Positions 44,319 to 53,167 of a stretch of DNA of 64,000 nt are shown here, piece after piece. The stretch's first letter is position 1; each line of letters opens with the position of its first letter. The position numbers were made by a program, and so were the translations under genes. Under the pieces are notes generated by a model. It made no database searches, was not told where the DNA came from, and saw nothing but the letters and a program-made list of their open reading frames with translations. Origin of the DNA: Allohahella marinimesophila (GTDB taxonomy: Bacteria > Pseudomonadota > Gammaproteobacteria > Pseudomonadales > Oleiphilaceae). The stretch lies in assembly GCF_039538005.1 (NCBI RefSeq), contig NZ_BAABBO010000011.1, positions 186,001 through 250,000 on the forward strand. The letters run 5' to 3'.

Positions 44319-45739
44319 CTAGAACTGGAAGTACAGAAATGGTGAAAAACTGCTTGCGGCGAGCTTCGTCACCGACAAACCGAAAGCTACCCAGAGCAGG
44401 ACTGCCTGAGCGCCGCCGACGTGCTTCATGAAATACATCTCGGGCTTCAGACTATAGAAGCGCCTATTGATGACGCCTGCTACCACAATCCAGCCCAGGG
44501 CGATGAACACGAAAGCAAAGCTGGTCGCAGAGGTGTAGTAGAGGTAGTTGTCTATATTCCCAATGCCGTTCAGGCCAAGCGCGCCCGCATAAATTTCGAT
44601 TGATTTGCCGAGGTCCCCGGTGCTGAACAGCGGCATTGCCATGACCACCATGACCACTGCGAGGACATTGCGACTGAGCTTGTAGGGCGCCTCGATATTG
44701 GTGACCCAGTTGTAATGGCGCTCTACATGATCAGGCCGAAGTAGAGACCGAAGAAGATGAACGAGAAGCTCGCGCCATGCCAGAAGCCGGACAGAAACAT
44801 GGTGAGCAGGGAAGCTACTCCGGCACCCATCCATCCGGTCTTGATGAGAGGCACGAATACGTAGTCACGCAGGAAGCCCGAAAGGGTCATGTGCCACCGC
44901 TTCCAGAATTCGGTCATGCTCTGACACAGGAATGGCTGATTGAAGTTTTCGGCGAAGCGGAAGCCCATCATCATTCCCAGACCGATCGCCATGTCGCTAT
45001 ATCCCGAGAAGTCAAAGTAGAGCTGGAGTATGGAAACGGCACTGCCAAACCAGGCTTCGGCCATAGTGGGCTCACTGATCGCCAGGTAGTAAGCGCTGAT
45101 GGGTGCGAGGGAATCCGCTATCAGCACCTTCTTGGAAAAACCGAGCATAAATCGGCATGCGCCGAGAGAGAACAGGTCGAAGGAATGAACTCGCGACCGG
45201 AGCTGGCTGGCAATGGCTTCGTAGCGAAGGATTGGGCCAGCTATGAGTTGAGGGAAGAGCGAGATAAAGGCTGCGAAATCGACAAAGCGATCGGTCGGTT
45301 CGGCATCCTTGCGATAGATATCGACTATATAGCTCAGCGCCTGGAATACGTAGAACGAGATCCCCAGCGGTAGAATGATGTTCTCCATCACGAAGGGATC
45401 GAGGCCGAACTCAGCCATCGCCGTGCCGATAACTTCCGCACCAAAGTTGGCGTACTTGAAATACCCCAGCGTAGCGATATTGCCGACTACGCCAACGGTG
45501 AGCCAGCGAAATGCCGCCTTCCGGTTGGTTTCGCGGAGGGCGTATATCTTCAGGCCAAACAGATAATTCCAGTAGGTGATGCCAACGAACAGAAACAGGA
45601 AGTCCGGGCGCCACCAGGCATAGAACATGTAGCTTCCGAGCACGATGACGTGGGAACGCCATGATGGCCTGACGAGGTAGTACAGGGCCAAAAACAGCGG
45701 CAGGTAGAGAAAGACGAATATATTTGATGTGAATATCAT
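44319..45739 (-). pseudogene. algI: algI, MBOAT acetyltransferase, split by a single-base frameshift
   Basis: AlgI moves acetyl groups across the inner membrane. The first 338 residues (to 44723) cover most of the MBOAT core, with the essential His321 in FWHGAS, then stop at a TAG (44723-44725). The remaining ~136 residues continue in the -1 frame (VERHYNWVT... to FLYFQF at 44319), and joining them gives a normal AlgI C-terminus of ~474 residues. Inserting one G after ATG restores the frame. No homopolymer or slippery site is visible at the junction. Either a real mutation that blocks acetylation or a sequencing error; flanking genes are intact. Confidence 0.85.
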
Positions 45740-45757
45740 TTCGACGCCATCCCTTCG

Positions 45758-47146
45758 TTAATATTGGACATCAAGTCCGATTGCCAGGAGTGAGTCTGTG
45801 CCATCACTGGTCAGCGCGTTACCTGGGGTGAACACACTGGCAGTTACCAGCAGGCTGGTCGTCAGGTATTCCTGTCGAATGGCCCTGGGAAACATCGTCC
45901 AGTAGTATCTGAGCTCTACAATGTCGCCAATATCTTCGCCGTCAGCACTGGCGTAGCCGGCATCGATACTCGCAGAGACATCGATTGTTGTGCTGCGTCG
46001 CTGAAGGCTGAACCACGACAATTGCAACTGATTGCGTTCATTGATGGCCGCCTGTGCGAGCGCCCCGTAGAACAGCAGATTAGACATGCGCACGCCGAAG
46101 AAACCACCAGCGAGCCCGCTGTTGAAGTCACTCATGCGAGCCGAGCGGGATGATTGCAGATCATTCTGGAAAAATCCCTCGAATGGCTCGTCGGGCTTGT
46201 CTGTGACGGCTGCACGGATGGCCACTCTTGGTCGTAACGGCCAGTCAATAAAGCGCTGTCCAAGCTCTGCGAAAGCCATCCAGCCAAGGGTGTCCACTGT
46301 CTCATCTGTAACGCCTGGCTGGGTCAACTGTGCCTCGCCAGTCATCACTGCCGCTCCGACGTAGTAGTCATAAAGGGTTGGGCCAAGACTCTGCTGATCT
46401 GCCATGAGTTCCAGACCAACGGTGACACCGGTGAAGTCGACCTGATCCGTGGCATCGTCCCCGGAGGCGTCCGCGGAAGAATAATCATCCTGCACAATCA
46501 GTCGGCTACCGATCCATTGTCCATTCGCAAACTGATAGCGGTAGTGGCCCAGAAGGAACAGCAGATCCGCCTGCGACGGTGCCAGCTCATTATCCTTGGT
46601 GTTGTAACGGTATTGCTTCGACCCGAGTGTCAGCGAACCTTTCGCGAGCGTGTCATCGAGTTGCAGCCGCAACGATTCAAGGCTGTCGTCCCACCAGAAT
46701 CCATAATCATCGGCCACTTGCTGGCGACCAGCTGACGCAGTCCAGTGCGGACGCCCGAACACGAAGTGTCGGGTGAGAAGAAATTCGCGAAGCTCTGCAT
46801 AGCCGCCATCTGTCGAAACATCGGAGCGATTTTCATCGACCAGAAAGGGGGCTTCCGGATCGGTTCGGTAAGTGAGCCAGGGTCTCAGGCGCGCTGACCA
46901 GAGCGGTCGTTCACGGTCTGGTGAGACCCATTCGATAAAGGCCTCGTAGCGAGCCGTGCTGGAGACTCCGTCGAAGGTGGGTACGGTATCGTAGTCGGAC
47001 AGTGCAGTATCCAGAGAGATCTGACTGTCATAGTCCCACTCACTGGCTTGGCTGTGCGATGAGACCAGAAACAGGCCTGCTGCGACGAGGGCGGCGCGGA
47101 CCACGATCGGCCATCGACTGGCATGAACAGCGGAACGTGCGCTCAT
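45758..47146 (-). CDS. algE: Alginate export outer-membrane porin AlgE
   Basis: A 462-residue protein with a signal peptide cut near HSQA. The mature part is a beta-barrel of alternating strands and ends in a terminal aromatic (GLDVQY), as expected for BamA-dependent barrels. It is the 18-strand alginate secretion channel. Its ATG overlaps the algK stop (ATGA), matching the K-E pairing seen in Pseudomonas, where AlgK localises AlgE. It is followed by algI after 18 bases. Confidence 0.88.
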   Translation of the reverse strand: MSARSAVHASRWPIVVRAALVAAGLFLVSSHSQASEWDYDSQISLDTALSDYDTVPTFDGVSSTARYEAFIEWVSPDRERPLWSARLRPWLTYRTDPEAPFLVDENRSDVSTDGGYAELREFLLTRHFVFGRPHWTASAGRQQVADDYGFWWDDSLESLRLQLDDTLAKGSLTLGSKQYRYNTKDNELAPSQADLLFLLGHYRYQFANGQWIGSRLIVQDDYSSADASGDDATDQVDFTGVTVGLELMADQQSLGPTLYDYYVGAAVMTGEAQLTQPGVTDETVDTLGWMAFAELGQRFIDWPLRPRVAIRAAVTDKPDEPFEGFFQNDLQSSRSARMSDFNSGLAGGFFGVRMSNLLFYGALAQAAINERNQLQLSWFSLQRRSTTIDVSASIDAGYASADGEDIGDIVELRYYWTMFPRAIRQEYLTTSLLVTASVFTPGNALTSDGTDSLLAIGLDVQY

Positions 47147-48513
47147 CTGAAGTGCCTCGACGGAAATCGCTCTTTCAGTTCGGCACGCAGGGAATCCAGG
47201 GAGGCCACCGCAGCATCATCGAGCTTCGGCCTGAGCTCGGCAATAAAGACTGACGCTTTAGCCTCTCCCAACTGCTGAGCAAATTCCGCGTAAGCAAAGG
47301 CCCTGGCGTGATCGATACAGATCGAGCGACCCTGCCGGTAAATCTGCGCAATTTTCTGAAAGGCTGCGCCGTTGCCGCGTGCCGCAACAGCTTCGTATTC
47401 CCGGATAGCCGCATACTGGTCCACCTCATCCAGACCACCCATGCTATAGAGGTCGCCCATGCCAACCCATGCCTCATCTGAGCCAGCCGCTTTCAGCTGT
47501 TCGAGGAGGTCACGCGCACTTTCCGGATCCAGCCTGTTCCAGGCCAGCGTAGTCATCAGCGTGGCCTTGAGCAGATCCGCCCGCACGGGATGGGTCTGTC
47601 TGACCTGTTCAATCAGTGCTGCAGTGTCGTCATAGCTGAATGCCTCGGGGAGGGCGAGCATGTATTCGATCCTGCTCAGCAATGCCTCACTTTCGCCCAT
47701 GGCAATGGCTCGATCGAGCCACTGCACCACCAGAGGGCTGAAGCTTTCGTTCAAAGTCTGGAGCCGCTGCCCAATGCCGGCGACCACCTCCGATGGCAGG
47801 GTTTCGGCCTCTGGTTCGAGCTCTTGCACGAAGCTTTCGAAGCGCTCCTTGAGACCTTCACTTCGGCCAAGGAACTCGAAGTAGGCACTGAGGCCTCGCA
47901 GACTTTGTTGGGCAGCGCTGGCGTAGGCCTGCTCAGCCTCGTCGAGCAGGTTCCGGCGATCGGCAATGAGGCCGCGATAGTAGTCGCCCTGGCAGTCTTC
48001 GAGACAGCCCCGCATATATAGATCATGGAGTCGGTCTACAGCTTGCTCGGAAAATGGCTCCGGGAAAGTCGCGTAAACGTCGAGCGTATTGCGAACGCTG
48101 GAGAAAGATGCAAACCAGGGGTATTGAGGTAGCGCGCTTTTGAACCAGGCGGCCTTGGTCTCGATCATCGCAGGCCGTTTCATCAGCATGCGGGCGTAGT
48201 CTCCGAGTGCGAGCGAATAGCCTCCCTCGAATGCCAGCTGGTAATGCGTTGAAGCCGCTTCCAGATCCTGCCAGGTGTTCCGTCTGGCGTACTCGGCGGC
48301 CAGCATCACATGAGCCTCCGCCAGGCCAAATTCTGCCAGCGTCGTCAGCTCCTGCATGGCAGCCTTGCTCTCGCTAGTGTCTGCCCGCAGATACTCCCGA
48401 TCCTGCGCGAGGGCGTCACGCAAGGCTGGTAGCCCTGCGGATGCCGGCGCCGAGAGCACTGCCAGCATAAGGACCAGGCGTGCAGATTGGCGAGGTGCGA
48501 GACGCCGGGCCAT
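47143..48513 (-). CDS. algK: Alginate secretion scaffold AlgK (TPR/Sel1 repeats), no lipobox
   Basis: A 456-residue protein made mainly of TPR/Sel1 helices (for example LAEAHVMLAAEYA, YAAIREYEAVAARGNGAAF and RAFAYAEFAQQ). Position between alg44 and algE and the repeat type identify it as AlgK, the outer-membrane scaffold that supports AlgE. In Pseudomonas it is a lipoprotein; here the signal ends in SAPASAG with no Cys, so it should be soluble. Its ATG overlaps the alg44 stop (TAATG). Confidence 0.82.
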   Translation of the reverse strand: MARRLAPRQSARLVLMLAVLSAPASAGLPALRDALAQDREYLRADTSESKAAMQELTTLAEFGLAEAHVMLAAEYARRNTWQDLEAASTHYQLAFEGGYSLALGDYARMLMKRPAMIETKAAWFKSALPQYPWFASFSSVRNTLDVYATFPEPFSEQAVDRLHDLYMRGCLEDCQGDYYRGLIADRRNLLDEAEQAYASAAQQSLRGLSAYFEFLGRSEGLKERFESFVQELEPEAETLPSEVVAGIGQRLQTLNESFSPLVVQWLDRAIAMGESEALLSRIEYMLALPEAFSYDDTAALIEQVRQTHPVRADLLKATLMTTLAWNRLDPESARDLLEQLKAAGSDEAWVGMGDLYSMGGLDEVDQYAAIREYEAVAARGNGAAFQKIAQIYRQGRSICIDHARAFAYAEFAQQLGEAKASVFIAELRPKLDDAAVASLDSLRAELKERFPSRHFR

Positions 48514-49739
48514 TACTGATTCACTCCATCCATGGTTGCAGAGACCTGCTTACCTAGCCTGCTGAAAAATTCGTAGAAGGGCACACCAGCGAGTATCTTG
48601 ACATCCACAGGTTGCAGATATTCGTCTGCTGTCAGGGCTGGTTCAGGGCGAATGCGAAGCTTGACGGTGCCTTCCACCTGATCAACGTGGGTGCTGATAA
48701 CCTCGCCTGATCTGGAGATGTCTGAATTGAACAACGACAGGCCTATGTGGTCGACCTGCTGCAGACGGGCCAGCTGGTCGAATCCGAAAGTGGCGTTGAC
48801 GTAAGGGGCCTGATCCTTCGGAAGCAAGTGGATGAGCGGCTGCTCCTTGTAGGCAAAGCGATCCATCGGTGCTTCCGGGAAGTAGACGAGACAGTCACAC
48901 GGGCTGCTGATCGTCGTTTCAATAAACGCTTTTCCAAGCAGCGTTTGTAGATTTTCACCGGACAACTCGTTGAGTGTCTGCAGATCTTCAGCAGTGTTGA
49001 AAGCTGTGTCGAGCTGGGTCGATACGACGGCAAGAGGTTCGCCGGTCGTGACTTCAGTGACGCCAGGGTCGATCAGAAAATTCACCTGTCCATTGGCTGG
49101 CATGCTCATCACGTAGGCTGAGCTATCGACATGGGCAGCCAGTGCGTCTGTCTGGAAGAAATAGAGAAACAGTTTCCAGAACAGTATGGACAGAACTGAT
49201 AGGGCGATGGCGAGATAGAGCATGGTGCCAACGACTGCGCGTACACGTTCGCCAAACCGGCGCTCGAGTTCGACTTTCGTCTTTCGCTGTTTGATATGGT
49301 TTTCGCGCTGCATGACATTCAGGACGCCGTCTATGCTGACGAAATCTCCTGATAGCCATGACGACAGGAGGTATTTGAGGGTGTCCGACTTTTGTCTGTC
49401 CAGATCGACGAAAGCGATGCGAAGCAATTGCTTGCCGTGCTCGATAACCTTGCCCCCGACTTGCAGGTTCAGGCTGCAATGGCTCAGGTCCAGCCGCAGG
49501 GTGAGTTTGACGAGCGCGCCCTGAGTCATCATGGGTGCCACATTCGAAGCGGAAGAGGATTCGCCAGTTCCGCAGTCCAGGGCCATGCCCCCGAGTGAAA
49601 GGTCCACCAGCTTGCATTCGATTGTCTGCCCCTGGCTGCTGAGCAGCACACTGGCCGGCAATCTGGTTCTCACGTGCTGACGCTCGTCGATGGCTTCGTG
49701 CACCACGTTGAGCTTCGCCTCTGTTATTGGTGTAGCCAT
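48513..49739 (-). CDS. alg44: Alginate polymerase co-protein Alg44 (PilZ)
   Basis: A 408-residue protein read from ATG 49739, with AGGTGG upstream. The N-terminal PilZ domain has R20xxxR24 (RQHVR) and the DLSLGG motif at 46-51, the c-di-GMP-binding set. One membrane helix (~169-193) follows, then a periplasmic HlyD-like domain to the C-terminus. Binding c-di-GMP switches on Alg8 and so controls alginate polymerisation after translation. It starts 10 bases after alg8. Confidence 0.92.
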   Translation of the reverse strand: MATPITEAKLNVVHEAIDERQHVRTRLPASVLLSSQGQTIECKLVDLSLGGMALDCGTGESSSASNVAPMMTQGALVKLTLRLDLSHCSLNLQVGGKVIEHGKQLLRIAFVDLDRQKSDTLKYLLSSWLSGDFVSIDGVLNVMQRENHIKQRKTKVELERRFGERVRAVVGTMLYLAIALSVLSILFWKLFLYFFQTDALAAHVDSSAYVMSMPANGQVNFLIDPGVTEVTTGEPLAVVSTQLDTAFNTAEDLQTLNELSGENLQTLLGKAFIETTISSPCDCLVYFPEAPMDRFAYKEQPLIHLLPKDQAPYVNATFGFDQLARLQQVDHIGLSLFNSDISRSGEVISTHVDQVEGTVKLRIRPEPALTADEYLQPVDVKILAGVPFYEFFSRLGKQVSATMDGVNQ

Positions 49740-49749
49740 GTCTGCCACC

Positions 49750-51282
49750 TCATGTCGCTTGAATTGAAATGTCGAGTAACAGGGCAACTGCACCTGCAAA
49801 AATTGAAAAAGACGACAGCAGCATTGCCTTCGAAGACACCTTGTTCAGGCGCGCATCGAAACTGACTGTCGACTTGTTCAGCGTCGTTTTCTGCCTGGTC
49901 CAGCTCTGCTGATCAAGATGAAACATTGAATAGATCTTCATCGCGGAGCCGACGATCTGGTTGTAATAGAGCATCAGCGGGTAAATCGGTTCGACCGGGT
50001 GTCCTGAAAAGACGAACAACAAGGCGACAATCGTGCGCGAAATCGCGACCCAGAGGAGATACACGAGTAGAAACTGAATCGAATACAGCAGTCCGCCTGT
50101 CACGCTCACCGTCAGGCCAAGCAGGCAGGTCCACATCGACAGACGCTGGTCATAGAGCACATAGCTGGTGAACAGCCCGAGCCGGCGCAAGCCGAGAGCG
50201 CGTGTCGCGCGAAAATTCTGGCGCAGGGAGTTACCGTACCAGCGGTACATCAACTGGCGTGAAGCCTCGAAGAAACTGTCACTGGGCGGGTGCTCGATCG
50301 TCAATGTGAGACTGTCGGGGACGTAGAATGTGTCCCAGCCCTGACACATGAGGCTGAACCAGGATGACTTGTCGTCACCAGTCAGAAACTGGAAGCGTCC
50401 CAGGCGCCAGTGCTCCAGGAAATCGGCTTCGACGTCCTTGATGAAGTCGGGATGTGTGAGCACTGCTGACCTGAAAAAGGACAACCTGCCGGTCATTGTC
50501 AGGACGCGATGTGACAGCGCCATACTGCACATGTTGATATGGCGCTGAGCAAATCGCATCGAATGCCATTGCCTCATGACGCTACTGCCTTCAACTTCGC
50601 AGAATTCATTGGTAGTCAGGCCACCTACGTTTGGTAGCCGGGCAAAGCAACTGACAGCCTTGACGATGCACCCGGGTTCCATTCGGGTATCGCCATCGAC
50701 CACACCAACCACAGCATCCGCAGCAGGCATACAGCGAGACAATGCCCGGAACGCGTGGGCAAGACCATCACGCTTGCCCGTACCCCGTGCGCGAACGAAC
50801 TTGAGTGTCAGATGATCATGGCCTGCGGCGACGCTGCGAAAGATATCCTCGATAAGCCGCTCGTCTCCACGTTCCACGATTGAGGCAATAATCGTGATGG
50901 GCCGTGGAATACCGACACACTCTTCGAACACGGACCGATAAACGTCGTGAGTGGTGTGGACAGGTATGCGGAAGCTTGTGACCACCATGTAGAATTCGGA
51001 GGGCAGTGCATCGTCTCCGAGGGCGTCAGTCCGCCTGCGAAAACGGGGGAACGTGATATGCAGAAATATGAGCGCCCTCACGTAGTGAGTAATGGCATTC
51101 CCATATCGCCAGACACCGATGACCCCGAGCAGAAAAATGAACTTGCTCGAGTTCGAGTCGACATAGGCAGGGTCAACGGCAGCCGCCAGCAGGAGTATCG
51201 TGCCGAAGAGGCAGCCCCAGCCAAACAGCTGAACTGCCAGAGCACGACACCTGGCCGGTGGGCGAGGAGAGGTGAGTTCCAT
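49750..51282 (-). CDS. alg8: Mannuronan synthase Alg8 (GT2)
   Basis: A 510-residue inner-membrane polymerase. Two helices at the N-terminus (~20-70) precede a GT2 domain with VVDGDT (196-199, UDP/GDP and metal binding), TGDDKSS (301-307, catalytic base region) and the Q(Q/R)xxRW-type motif RQLMYRW (~342-348). Three or more membrane helices follow (to ~440), plus a terminal one. It links mannuronate from GDP-mannuronate into polymannuronate and moves it into the periplasm with Alg44. No strong ribosome site precedes its ATG. Confidence 0.93.
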   Translation of the reverse strand: MELTSPRPPARCRALAVQLFGWGCLFGTILLLAAAVDPAYVDSNSSKFIFLLGVIGVWRYGNAITHYVRALIFLHITFPRFRRRTDALGDDALPSEFYMVVTSFRIPVHTTHDVYRSVFEECVGIPRPITIIASIVERGDERLIEDIFRSVAAGHDHLTLKFVRARGTGKRDGLAHAFRALSRCMPAADAVVGVVDGDTRMEPGCIVKAVSCFARLPNVGGLTTNEFCEVEGSSVMRQWHSMRFAQRHINMCSMALSHRVLTMTGRLSFFRSAVLTHPDFIKDVEADFLEHWRLGRFQFLTGDDKSSWFSLMCQGWDTFYVPDSLTLTIEHPPSDSFFEASRQLMYRWYGNSLRQNFRATRALGLRRLGLFTSYVLYDQRLSMWTCLLGLTVSVTGGLLYSIQFLLVYLLWVAISRTIVALLFVFSGHPVEPIYPLMLYYNQIVGSAMKIYSMFHLDQQSWTRQKTTLNKSTVSFDARLNKVSSKAMLLSSFSIFAGAVALLLDISIQAT

Positions 51283-51321
51283 GAGGGATCCGATCTGCTC
51301 AGTATCGCGTCCGTCGAACCT

Positions 51322-52632
51322 CTACCAACATATCCCGAGCTTCTGGCTGCAGCTGACCTTGGTCATGAAGCCGACCAGGTCAATCACCTGCTTGCTGACA
51401 TCCATAGAGTCTGCAACGGCCCTGAACTCTTCGCTGGCATTACCGAGTACGATCACGTCCGAACCATCCACAACTTCCTGTATGCTTGCCATGAGCATAT
51501 TGGACACGTGGGGAATTCGCGTTTCGATATATTCCTTGTTGGCGCCGTGAACCCGAGCGTAGTCCACGTTCTTGTCGTAGATCTTGATCTCGTAGCCTTT
51601 GCCGAACAGCATTTCCACAAGCTCCACGACCGGACTTTCACGCAGGTCGTCAGTGCCAGCCTTGAAACTGATGCCGAGCACGCCGATGCGACGTTTGCCT
51701 GTACCTTCGATGATATTGAAGCCAGAGCTGATATGTGAGCTATTGCTGGGTAACAGCGACTCCAGTAGCGGCAGTTTCAGGTCCCTGTTTCGGCCGAGAT
51801 ACGTTAGCGCACGAACGTCCTTGGGCAGACATGAGCCACCAAATGCGAAGCCTGGACGCATGTAGTAGGGAGAAATGTTTAGTTTCTTGTCCTGACAGAC
51901 CACTGTCATGACCTCTCGACCATCGACACCCAGCTTTTTCGCGACACTGCCGATTTCATTGGCGAAGGCCACCTTGGTAGCGTGCCAGGCATTGCAGGTA
52001 TATTTGATCATCTCTGCGACTGAAATGGACTTTCGGATGATCGGCGTATCGAGGAAACCATAAATGCTTTCAAGCAGGTCACCAGAGCGCTGGTCAAACT
52101 CTCCGAGGACAGTGATTTCCGGCTCGTAAAAATCTTCGATGGCAGTGCTTTCGCGAAGGAATTCGGGGTTCATGGCCAGACCAAAATCCGGGCCTGCTTT
52201 TTTGCCGGAATACTGCTCGAGAATAGGCAGTACCAGGTCCATCACCGTGCCAGGTAACACAGTGCTGCGGATAACAACAAGGTGATAGCCGTCTTTTTCA
52301 GCCAGCACTTCTGCGATGTCTCGGCATACGGCCTCGAGATAATGCGTGGCGAGGCTGCCGTTTGGATTACTGGGTGTGCCAACACAGATAAAACTGACGG
52401 AGGTCTCGAGCACCGCATTTCTGACGTCGGTAGACGCCCTCAAGCGACCGTTCTCGACGCCCTCGGCTATCATTTCGCCGAGGCCGAGCTCAACGATAGG
52501 GGAGCGCCCATTATTGACCAGATCGACCTTCAGCTGACTCACATCGACGCCAATGATTCTGTGTCCGCTGTGTGCCAGGCATGCGCTGCACACTGCGCCT
52601 ACATAACCTAAACCAAAAATGCTGATATCCAT
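51322..52632 (-). CDS. algD: GDP-mannose 6-dehydrogenase
   Basis: A 436-residue enzyme from ATG 52632, with GGGGAAG upstream. The N-terminal NAD-binding motif is GLGYVG (7-12). The catalytic Cys268 sits in GGSCLPKDV, at the same position as in Pseudomonas AlgD. SKAGTDDLRESP-type residues lie in the C-terminal nucleotide-binding domain. It oxidises GDP-mannose to GDP-mannuronate, the committed step. It is the first gene of the operon, with a 39-base gap before alg8 and a ~240-nt predicted leader from the sigma-54-like site. Confidence 0.95.
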   Translation of the reverse strand: MDISIFGLGYVGAVCSACLAHSGHRIIGVDVSQLKVDLVNNGRSPIVELGLGEMIAEGVENGRLRASTDVRNAVLETSVSFICVGTPSNPNGSLATHYLEAVCRDIAEVLAEKDGYHLVVIRSTVLPGTVMDLVLPILEQYSGKKAGPDFGLAMNPEFLRESTAIEDFYEPEITVLGEFDQRSGDLLESIYGFLDTPIIRKSISVAEMIKYTCNAWHATKVAFANEIGSVAKKLGVDGREVMTVVCQDKKLNISPYYMRPGFAFGGSCLPKDVRALTYLGRNRDLKLPLLESLLPSNSSHISSGFNIIEGTGKRRIGVLGISFKAGTDDLRESPVVELVEMLFGKGYEIKIYDKNVDYARVHGANKEYIETRIPHVSNMLMASIQEVVDGSDVIVLGNASEEFRAVADSMDVSKQVIDLVGFMTKVSCSQKLGICW

Positions 52633-52842
52633 ATTCTTCCCCTTCGACTGTTTGCAAGGCAACGAACCGGCTGGCTCGAAGGCATAGGACCTAGGAACTG
52701 CTACAACGACATCCTCGATCTGCGAAACCGGGCATTTTTGAATTTTTTTGGCCTCAGTACCGCAGGTCTGTCTGGCCCCAGCCTGAGTAAGACTGCGACG
52801 TAGTCGTTAACAATATGTTACAAATTGTGAAATATCGATATA

Positions 52843-52872
52843 TTTTGTAATTTTTTGGGCAACTTTTGTAAT
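52843..52872. repeat. Direct repeats TTTTGTAAT spaced 21 bases
   Basis: TTTTGTAAT occurs at 52843-52851 and at 52864-52872, exactly 21 bases (two helical turns) apart, in the predicted algD leader just downstream of the sigma-54-like site. Same-face spacing suggests cooperative binding of a regulator. Chance is possible in an AT-rich region. Confidence 0.4.
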
Positions 52873-52884
52873 TATTTCCAGAAA

Positions 52885-52901
52885 AGCAATTTCAGGGCCA
52901 A
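52885..52901 (-). promoter_or_regulatory. Candidate sigma-54 promoter for algD
   Basis: On the minus strand the sequence TTGGCCCTGAAATTGCT matches TTGGC-N7-TTGCT, with the -24 GG and -12 GC separated by the required 10 bases. It would start transcription near 52873, leaving a ~240-base leader before algD. RpoN can drive algD in some Pseudomonas strains, which supports the idea. Confidence 0.5.
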
Positions 52902-53091
52902 TAAAAAACGGAGCTTTGATTATTAACGTATTAAATCGCAGGAATTTCTTAGGACTAGGCCGTTTGGGGATAAAAATTTATTTTTCAGCACCGTAGTAGT
53001 GCGTTATTTTTCAGGTGCACTGTTCGGGGTAGTGTCTGGCGGTTTTTTGATCAGGCTATTGCTAGAGGGTGTTAGGGGTCGATGTCCAGGC

Positions 53092-53119
53092 AAAAAAAAG
53101 CGCTCCAGGAAGGAGCGCT
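53092..53119 (-). terminator. Rho-independent terminator of the glp operon
   Basis: Minus-strand reading: AGCGCTCC, loop of 5, GGAGCGCT, then eight T residues. It lies about 50 bases after the glpV stop and ends the glpD-glpSTPQV transcript before the algD promoter region. Confidence 0.92.
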
Positions 53120-53167
53120 ATCGTTGAGAAAAGCTCAGTGTGAAATCAGGCCCTCAGGGCGACTGAT

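Larger units (their letters stand above)
52633..53090. other. AT-rich regulatory region upstream of algD
   Basis: About 460 bases of strongly AT-rich sequence (especially 52800-53000) between algD and the terminator of glpV, both on the minus strand. It holds the candidate sigma-54 promoter and direct repeats annotated separately, plus GTTAAC and ATCGAT palindromes. I found no convincing AlgU (GAACTT-N16-TCTGA) site. No open reading frame or RNA gene is evident. Confidence 0.5.

Noticed and set aside
44715..44740. Programmed -1 ribosomal frameshift in algI
   Set aside because: No slippery heptamer or strong downstream structure at the junction; a mutation or sequencing error is simpler.
52633..53090. 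AlgU-type promoter for algD
   Set aside because: I searched for GAACTT with a 16-17 base spacer to TCTGA on the minus strand and found no convincing match.
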